DNA from: Parelaphostrongylus tenuis
Taxonomy: Eukaryota; Nematoda; Chromadorea; Rhabditida; Metastrongylidae
DNA: 64,000 nucleotides
Assembly: GCA_019055375.1 (NCBI GenBank)
Contig: JAHQIW010000413.1
Location: 186,001 to 250,000 of the forward strand
Direction: 5' to 3'
Numbering within the stretch: position 1 is the first letter of the stretch; every line of letters starts with the position of its first letter. Of the stretch, positions 41,001 through 49,988 are shown piece by piece. A program made the translations under genes and the position numbers. A model generated the notes under the pieces. It ran no database searches and was not told the origin of the DNA. It worked only from the letters and a program-made list of their open reading frames with translations.

Positions 41001-44000
41001 TATACCACTGATTCCTCCACTTTTTATATTTTTTGAATAGCTGTCAGCTCAGCTAGATCTAATGTTGATGTGTGATTTTTATACTAAACTGTTGAAGGTG
41101 TTTGCTGACACTTCGACAGTTTACATTGAAGAAAGAGTTGCAGCAAAGCAGTGACCTCGATGGAGTAGTGTAGGACGCACCATCGGTGTGGGTGAGACGC
41201 GGGTTCAACTCTCGCTCGGGCCCGAGCGTTTTGCGGAGCTTTCAGTGCTTTTAGCAGTTATCATCGCTTAAATTGATTAATTAATGAAAATATTCTTGTC
41301 ACATATCTGGATGATAAATGTTACATTTCATGTCCCAAATGGGTCGCGTATGGAGCGTGAATTTCCTGTGACGCTAACACTTTTCTCAATACTGGAGTGT
41401 TTCTCCCAAGTTTTGGGTGAAGATCTAGTTTTATGTGATGGCGACTCTGTTCCCAGTTGTAGTTATATGAATCGGCAGGTACGATAACGCTTGAGAATCC
41501 TTTTTTGATGCTATATAACACTCTATTAGCGCTATTTTAGTACACAGGCCACGTTGAGCTACAAAGGACTACCCTTTTATCCATTGGTATCTCGTCGGGA
41601 AAACGATGCCTCCTTAGGTACGGCGAGTACGGTTATTGTTTTCGCTTTTGATCTACGAAGTCCAGGAGTATCTTTTATTTTGGAGGAGCTGTTCACGAGT
41701 AACTGCGGCTTGAAATCATATTTCTGAAAATTTTTCAATCAGATCAGATTAAGGTACCAACGAATGGCACTCACAAAGGAGCAAATCGACGAGATCAATG
41801 CTCGTATCGCCTCTGAAATCGCTGAAAAAGAAGCACTGCTGAGAGAGTATGCTCGAAAAAAGGCTGAAAATGACGAGAGGACAGAGTTGGAAGAAGCTCG
41901 CATAGCTGTGAGTTGTCACTTATTGCTGATGATTTACCAACAATGATGATATCGTATATAACTAAGTGAATTGAGTGGTGAACAAAAACACGGCCTCAGG
42001 CGGGAATCGGACCCACGTTTCATCCTATCCGGGGACGCGTGCTCTACCACTACACCACTGAGGCACATTGCCCGACCACTCATTCATCAACATCTCTATA
42101 TTAGCTATCAGCCACCAACCTTTAACAGGTTTGGTCGGATATGCGATTTCGCTTAACGTGGGTTCGACTCCCACCTGAGGCCGTGTTTTTGTTCACCACT
42201 CAATTCTCTCAGTTATATAAGTAACATCATAACACTGCGAAAAAAGCAGTATAAATACTATAATTTCGAATTATTAGATGATGATATCGTAGTGTCTTTT
42301 CTTTTAGAGCTTCGAAGAAGAATCGCGCATGGCCAGAAAACGGAATCATAGTCTGGATCCAGGTCAGAAAATTGGCACTATGATCACTGACAGACGATCT
42401 CAGCGGTACGTCCATTAGCCATTCAGTTCTACTAATTGATTCACACAATCTAAGGATATTCATCCACACGCTAATGTGGTACTAAACTTAGATCGGTAGA
42501 TGTTCCTCAATCCTCTACATCTACACATCCAAACTCTGGTGATGTCAGAAGTCTGAACAGCGTCCCCCATGAAGAGCGAACTTTTGCGGTGAGGAGTTCC
42601 GTAACTGTGCTTTGCTATAGTTTTATTACTATTTTTTAGTCGTGAGCGCAACGTTGGCACGTCCTTCGCCTTTGATAAAATTTGTGTTTTGAGCTCAAAT
42701 ATGTTGTCTCACATCGGTGGATTAAGCGCGTTTGGCTCAGTGGAATGAGGTGCTCTGTGACGCACACTTGCTCGACTAATTGATGGTCGACGGTTCGATC
42801 GTGTGCCCAAAATCCACCAAGCCTTTCATCGTTTCGAGGCCCGTGAATTGGTACTAGATTTAGTTGAGAGATAGTAGCGCTGAGTTGATACATCGGTAGG
42901 CCACCACAAGTTATTGTAAGCACCAGATTTGCATCCAGTCATCGCTAACAATACTTGGTGGAAAGGAATGCATGGCACATCATTCAGGCATTGATCAGCG
43001 CCAGTAGCTTGATCATTTATCCTCTATTTTGTAGGTGGATTTACGTCCCAGTAGTCAACAGGAACATTCACATCACGATGCGTTCATGAATACTCCTATC
43101 ACTGATTCCCGAAACCCACTCTTACGTACAACTGACGTCATAGATTCCTTGATAGAGGTATGTTTGAGATTATCAGGACCGAATTTCTCTTAATCTTCAC
43201 ATAGGTTGAATTACTCACTGTTCTTCTTCTATGAGCGATGTGAAGTTGTTATTGATAGTATCTGTTGTATACAATAATGTAGCACAATAATAATACAATG
43301 GCTGACATTTTGGCGGTTTCGCCTTCTCCAGAGCCGCCTAGTTGCTTATGAGTCTTCCACTTATTCGTTGAAGGCAAGCGACACAGAGTTTTGAGTTGAG
43401 TGGGAAGGGGAAGTTCATACCCAGCAATAGAACATTCATACCCAGGTATAGGACATTCATACTTAATGCAAGACTGTGCGGCTTTTCTCGAATGAATAAT
43501 TGGAAGACTAAAACCAACTGAACGGCTCTGAAGAAGGCGAGACGGCCGAAACGTCAGCCATAGTATCATTACTGCACTGTCTTATTGTATCCAATAAATA
43601 CCTCTAATAAAAGCCCGCATCTGGTCATCAAGGAGCAATTATGAGTGATTGAGATATTCAGACCCTTTTCTTTCTTGGGGAAAAAAAAAAACTTCGAAGG
43701 AAAGGAGCACGAATGTCGTAGGACCTTCCACTTTGACTTTGACACCCTGCGATCGACGAGCAGTGATATTTCTCCGCCAGTGAGTTCATTCATTATGTAC
43801 ATCTAAGGATACTGAATGCAAAAATTTGGCCTCAAACGGGAGTTAAACTCGTGTTTCACCCTTACCGAAACTTTTTGGCTTTTGAAGTGGGGCATCCCCA
43901 AAAGGCGAGAAAATGCGTTATGTGATCATCTAAAAATGTGGTTTTACTGATTGAGAAGAGAACTTGCATTCTACCCAGTCTGGTGATCGTTCTAGCCTTT

Positions 44001-47000
44001 ATTTTAACCGATAATATTCATCGTCAGCTGAAACATGTTTGTTTGAAGTCGCGATTGTTTTCCGATGGTGAGGCCTTTCTAGAAATAGGTTATCGTTCAC
44101 AGTCACCTCGAACCGGTAAAGTGACGTCACTGACCGTCAATAAGAAGAATATACAGGCAAACCAAGTAATACTGGCATAATCCTTTGGTCTCATTATCCA
44201 ATTTTCCAAGGACGCCTGGAGATTCCACTTTGAGAAATGAAGAAGTCAGTGACGAGTTCTTCGAGATTGACGTTGAGGATGTCAGAACTCAACTGAAGCA
44301 ACTTCGTGAACAAATGTGAGTTTTTTAGATCTAATGCTTTGACACAGTTGTATATTTGATTTACATGAAATCCTTATTCTTAGCTCTCTTTTAGCAGTGC
44401 TATGATGTTCTGAATATTATAGTCTTAGAAGTATATTTAATTTGACTAGTTTCAAGCATAACGACTTTAGAAATATGACTGAAAATCGTGCTTTGGTACC
44501 GAAAGAATATGTGAAACAGAAGAACCGAGAACATAAGTTGTCAGCCTATCGTCATACTGTCATCAGGATTCCCATCGGAATTGGAAGAATTGTTCAGGCA
44601 CAGTTTCAGAGTGCAGAACCTGGTGAATATTCATGTTCTTTTAAAGAAGATAAATGTTAATCTTCTCTGGACCGCACTTGAAATCACTTTGAGCAGCGCG
44701 ATTTTTGTCATTTGTTTAGGTTTTTGGTGAATTCTATTAGAGGGGAAAATTTTTCAACTCTTCAGGGTCAAAATCTTTTTCACTTTTTCTCAGATCTAGC
44801 ACTCTTTCTATAACTTAAATCTCAATGATTTCGGTATGCACTTGCCTTTTGAAAAGGCCTTGTTAGTGCGCTGTAGTACCAAAATTAAAATTGAGTTCCA
44901 CACTCGGCGCACAGTTTTTCCTTCTCGGCTGTTTGTGAATGGCTGCGGATGAATTCTGCAACGAGCGACAGCGGGGCAGTTAGGGATTGTGGATGGTCTC
45001 TCACCCGACCTTATTAGTTATTTCTCCATAAATCTATGTGATTCTGGTAATAACTCTGTCCTTCGATTGCGTCTTTAAAGAGCACTGGTAGAGCGAAAAC
45101 AGCATTGCGTCTTGCACTCCCAGGCTGCCTAGACTAGGATTGGTAGCTGGTTTGTTTGGCAATATGAAATGGAAATGAAATTCTAATCCTATAGAACGAT
45201 TGAACAAGGTTTTTCCTACAATCCCCATACCAAATCCTGGAGTTCTGCATGAAACGGAGAGAAACCTTAGACAATAACGGGAACACCGCAACAATGCGCA
45301 TCGAGTATGAAACAGCGTCGAGATTAAGCTATCGATTGCCCAATAAAACTCGGAAAAAAGTGGGAATGGCGTTATTCTCAAAGGATTGAAAATGCGTCGC
45401 GATAATGGAATAGTATTGGGTTTTTTTCTCCATTTAAAGAATAATTTCTTCGCTTGTCTTAATGCTTTGTTCCTCCATGTTTCTTTATACACTGTCCCAT
45501 ATTGTGAAGCTTTTATAGCTCTCATGGGGGCGCCGTGGGCGAGTGGTTGTGATGTTCGTTGCGGTGTGCGCGTAACCGAGCTCCATCCCCAAGACTCTCC
45601 TGCAGACAACAAGAGCGCCCTGTGGAGCGTCACAGCCAGGCTATCATCGAGATTGCAACGTGACATACTCGACCAGTATTCTACGTCATTCGAGAAGAAA
45701 ACGAAAAACGAATGGAATGTCAAAAGTACTAGGATGCGCGCAATAGAAATTTTGATAACGGGTCATGTAAGTAGAATAAATCAATAAATAACTCTCATGC
45801 ATGCACAAAAAAGCGCTAGCTTGTCAAAATGATAGTGCGCGCCATACGCGGTGATAATTCATCGATAAGTCTCAAAATTTCTAGTATTATTGTTTTTTAA
45901 GAAAGGGGACTTCGATAGAATTGTAGAGAAGATATTGTTCTATCGTTTTATATGGGTATTGGCTTTGTAATCCCTGTTATGTTACCAATAAATCCGCTAT
46001 GACCTTCAAACAGCGGACTATCTGTTTAGAAGGCGAAACGCAAATTCTTTTTGTTGCTACGGCGCACTAAAAGCGCTTTTTGAGACAAGAAGCCAATTAG
46101 CAGAGTCGCCATCTTTCAAGCTGTCGAATGATTGCCAAAAGTGCAGTGGGAAATCTTTAACCGGTGAAAAAGTTCCCTGACTAATAATATTCAAGACAAG
46201 TCACGCGGTTCCCAAAAGGTTAACAGGCTTTTATGTCAGTTCCTGAAGATTTACATCCATCTCATTTTTGCTACTTCAGTTTCTCATCTGTTCGATTGGA
46301 TTCGTGGTATTTTGCGTAGTAGTACAGCTTTTTCCTTGAAGCTTGCTCTCAACCAGAAATTGGAGGAGTCCAATACCATGAATTTTGTTGACGCAGACAT
46401 TGCACCCAAGTCAACCGTGTTTATAAAGTTCAATGATCCTTCTGTTGACTTTGGTAAGCATTTATTTTTGCTGATTACAAACATCAAGCTTTCTTTTAAA
46501 GGCAGGTATCGCCCGATCTATACAAATTCTTCATTTTACTGTTTTTTAGCGGTGTTATAATGATATTGAACACTTTAAGTTGACTATTTTGAGACCTCGC
46601 TCACAGCATATAATTCATCCAGACAGCATATGTTAAGCCTTCTATGAAGTGTGTTGTTATTTATATGGTGCTAGACATGTGTTTCGGCCTTCGGACTCCA
46701 TCATCATGTGTGCGGCTTCGGTTCCCTCTTACAGTGGACGGGTACCCGAAATGCACCGTGCTATCGATGAGGCCAGAAATCCGAAATACATGTGGATACT
46801 TATATGTTAGACGGTGACCAATGAATATCTGACCTTATTCGCTGGAGAGGAATTTTTCATAGGATTGTTAGTACTAATTCAAAAGCTCAAATCTCTAACT
46901 ACAGCGCTACGTTGACTTTTTTGAAAAGACACTTTTACATCTCTGTAGCATGCAAGATAAAATTATGTTTCACACTCGCTGCGCGTTTGCATTTTTATCA

Positions 47001-49933
47001 CACGTATAATTCGCTGGCAGCAGGAAAAACGTATCAACGTGTAGAGAAACTTTCGTAGTATTTTAGTCGTCGTTTTATATGGAGTTTCTTTCAGCGCGGA
47101 GAAAAATTCCCAGTCGAAAACAAGTTGCACTCCATATATCCAGCACGTATCAATCGATCGCCCTCTTACCTCGCCCTTCCCCCGTGATTTGGCCGTTAAA
47201 TAAGGTCGCTAGATATGCGAAGTTTGATATTATTTTCCCTGCTACACGACAGTGAAACGGTTTTTTTCCACAAAATAAGCGCAACGTTGGAACCACTGGA
47301 ACCTCCACTATCGAGTGATTACTGATAGTCAAGAAATAGCTCTGTACGGCGAATGTAAATCACGATCTTTTCTTGTTCCTACAGCGCTACTGGAAGAGCT
47401 TTTCCAAAAGCAAATATATCTTCGAGTTCCTCGAGACTTTTGCTATCGACAGAAGCGAGATAAGAGAAAAGACGCGTGGTTGTATGAGACATAATTTTAC
47501 TTTGGATTTAACAGCGTTATAAAAGGGTGTTTTGAAAAGCCGGCCATGTGGGGCAGTAGCCAGAGATTCAGGTTTTCGAATGATTAGTAACACTTTTATG
47601 AAAAAATTTTTTCCAGCGAATGAGTTCGCAAATTCATTCGTCACTGTCTAACGTATAAGTACCTGCATGCTATATAAGTGTCATAACAGACCTCATATAG
47701 TGCTCAAAATATGTTGTCCAGACATGATGGTATAGATGCGCACCCAAGAGATTTGAGTGGCATTTGCAAAAAATTCGACTTCAGGCGGGCATCAAGCGTG
47801 CGTTTCACCCTTAGCGAGGCGCGTGCTACCACTGCACCGCCGTAGCCTCCACTCTGCTACGTTTTCTACGATATAAACTACTGAAGCTGTCACCAACCAA
47901 CTTTAACGCCATGTGCGTGGCATGCAAAATCCTTTAGAGATTGGTTGTTAACATCTCCCGAAGTTCTTATGATAGAAAGTGTGGTAGCAAAGCCGGCGCT
48001 TAGTGGTGTAATGGTAACACGCGCCCGTGGTATGAGAGAACTGCGGCAACTCTGCCTTCAGGGTCGAATGTTTTGCAGACCACTCATTTTTAGGTACCTC
48101 CTGGTCTTCAGAGAACTATTCATTTAGAGTCTCTATGCGTTGAATCCTTGCAAGAATGCACTCACAATGAAGCTGACAGTTTATGTTCTGAATGGTTAGT
48201 GTGTTCTTTATTGTGGTCAAACCATATCCGATTGTTGTTTACTTTTCCGTGGATCATGTTGTTTTTGAGAGATAAGTAATGGGAAGAAAAGTGATCGTGC
48301 CGACATGCCTACGCATTTTTTCAATGTGATGGCTGGTAGGGGGCCGGTTATCGAGTGGCTAGTGATGTACAGTGTAGGAATGAGCCTCTTTTTCCCCTTC
48401 CCCTTCTTCTATCCCCTTTCTTGCCTGTTAAACACTGTATGGGTAGCAGTCAATTAAGAAACGCCCTAGCCTGGCTATCTTTGACTTTGCACATAGATGT
48501 GTACAGAATTCTGTGACGTTCAAGAAGAAGGCAAGTTTTTAATCATGACCTTGTGTTATAACTGAACTAATCCCACTGGAAAGGGCGCGTGAGACGTAGT
48601 GGTCAAAGGTGGCAGTAACGCACACGTGGTAGCTGGTTCGATCTCACGCCCAGAACTTAATAAGTCTTCGATCCATCCTGAGTCATCGAATTGGTGCCGA
48701 ACTTCGCTGAGAGGATAGTAGATGTGACTTGACACATCGGTCACCGTGAAACCTTCTGAAGGCCAAGTATGCATTTAACTACCTCCAACGATCCTTGATG
48801 AAGTGGAATGCATGGCGCATCCCTATGGGATTTATCAAGAGCTTTATCCTCTTACTTTTATATAATCGCCGCTCAATGATGTGTTAACGTTCAGAGGGGT
48901 AGTATAGGTTTATATTGCCCTGATAACAAATCAATCTGAAGGTTAGATTTCAGGCTTTCGCATAATACTGTATTCAAGCCTTTCACTGCTGTGGTGCCAG
49001 ATGGAGACCATACCATAAGCAGCTCTACAAACAGAACGTCCGTCATGCCGTCGCATGACTCTATTCGACCTTCTCTTAAAGCAAGCACGGCTCCAAAGTG
49101 GTTTAAAAAGAAGTGATACATAAGTGCATAATAACATCATTCTCAAGCCTTTATTTTGTGAAATCTTATCACTTGTTGACAATGATTCATTTCCCTCAAA
49201 AAGTGTACTTGTGCTGCGACAATTTACATACGAAATATATTTTGTCAGTTCGCATTGTGAAATTTCTACCACTGAATTCATTTTATCTTTTCCAGCATTG
49301 GAGCTTCTGTGATACGGCGGTCCCTTACTTGTCTAATGTACAATTCCAGATCCTAAATGCATCTATTTTATCTAAAACGCACGCAACTGTATCAAATTTT
49401 CCAGATATTGTGCTCAGAGGCAGCGTTTTATTGTTCAGCGCGTAAGGCATGAGCCAGTGTCTCATAAACAAAACATTGAACTTTGTGGTCGACGCTCGAG
49501 TTACCCGGGCACTGTGGATGCAAAATGTGTCCAAGAAGATATTCCGACAGCAAAAGAAGCAAGGAATAGGAATGAGCTATGTGCACCATTCATAGATAAT
49601 AGCTGTGCACCCATGGTGCATATATGGCTCATACAATTCCATAATAGTCACCTTTTCTTTTTGTGCAATTAGACTGTCAATCACGGGCTCACGGAACAGT
49701 TGTTGCTCATCATTTGTCCTTTCCATACTATCGCCTTCCTAAATAGAAAAGTTCACAAATTAAAAAACGAAGAGTGTTGAGCAATACTCAGGTGGGATTC
49801 GAGAGTCAGTGACCATGGTTATGTAGCGGTAGCACGCTCTCATTCACTGCTATGGGTGAGACTCGAGTTTAACTCTCGCCAGAGGTCCAAAAATTCAAAT
49901 ATTACAGAGCACTCTTCGATATGTAATTATGAC

Positions 49934-49988
<55 letters not shown>

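Noticed and set aside
45034..45723. 229-codon minus frame, the longest in the window
   Set aside because: It crosses a family C SINE-like copy and family E repeats, has no recognisable domain, and lies in a TUG intron.
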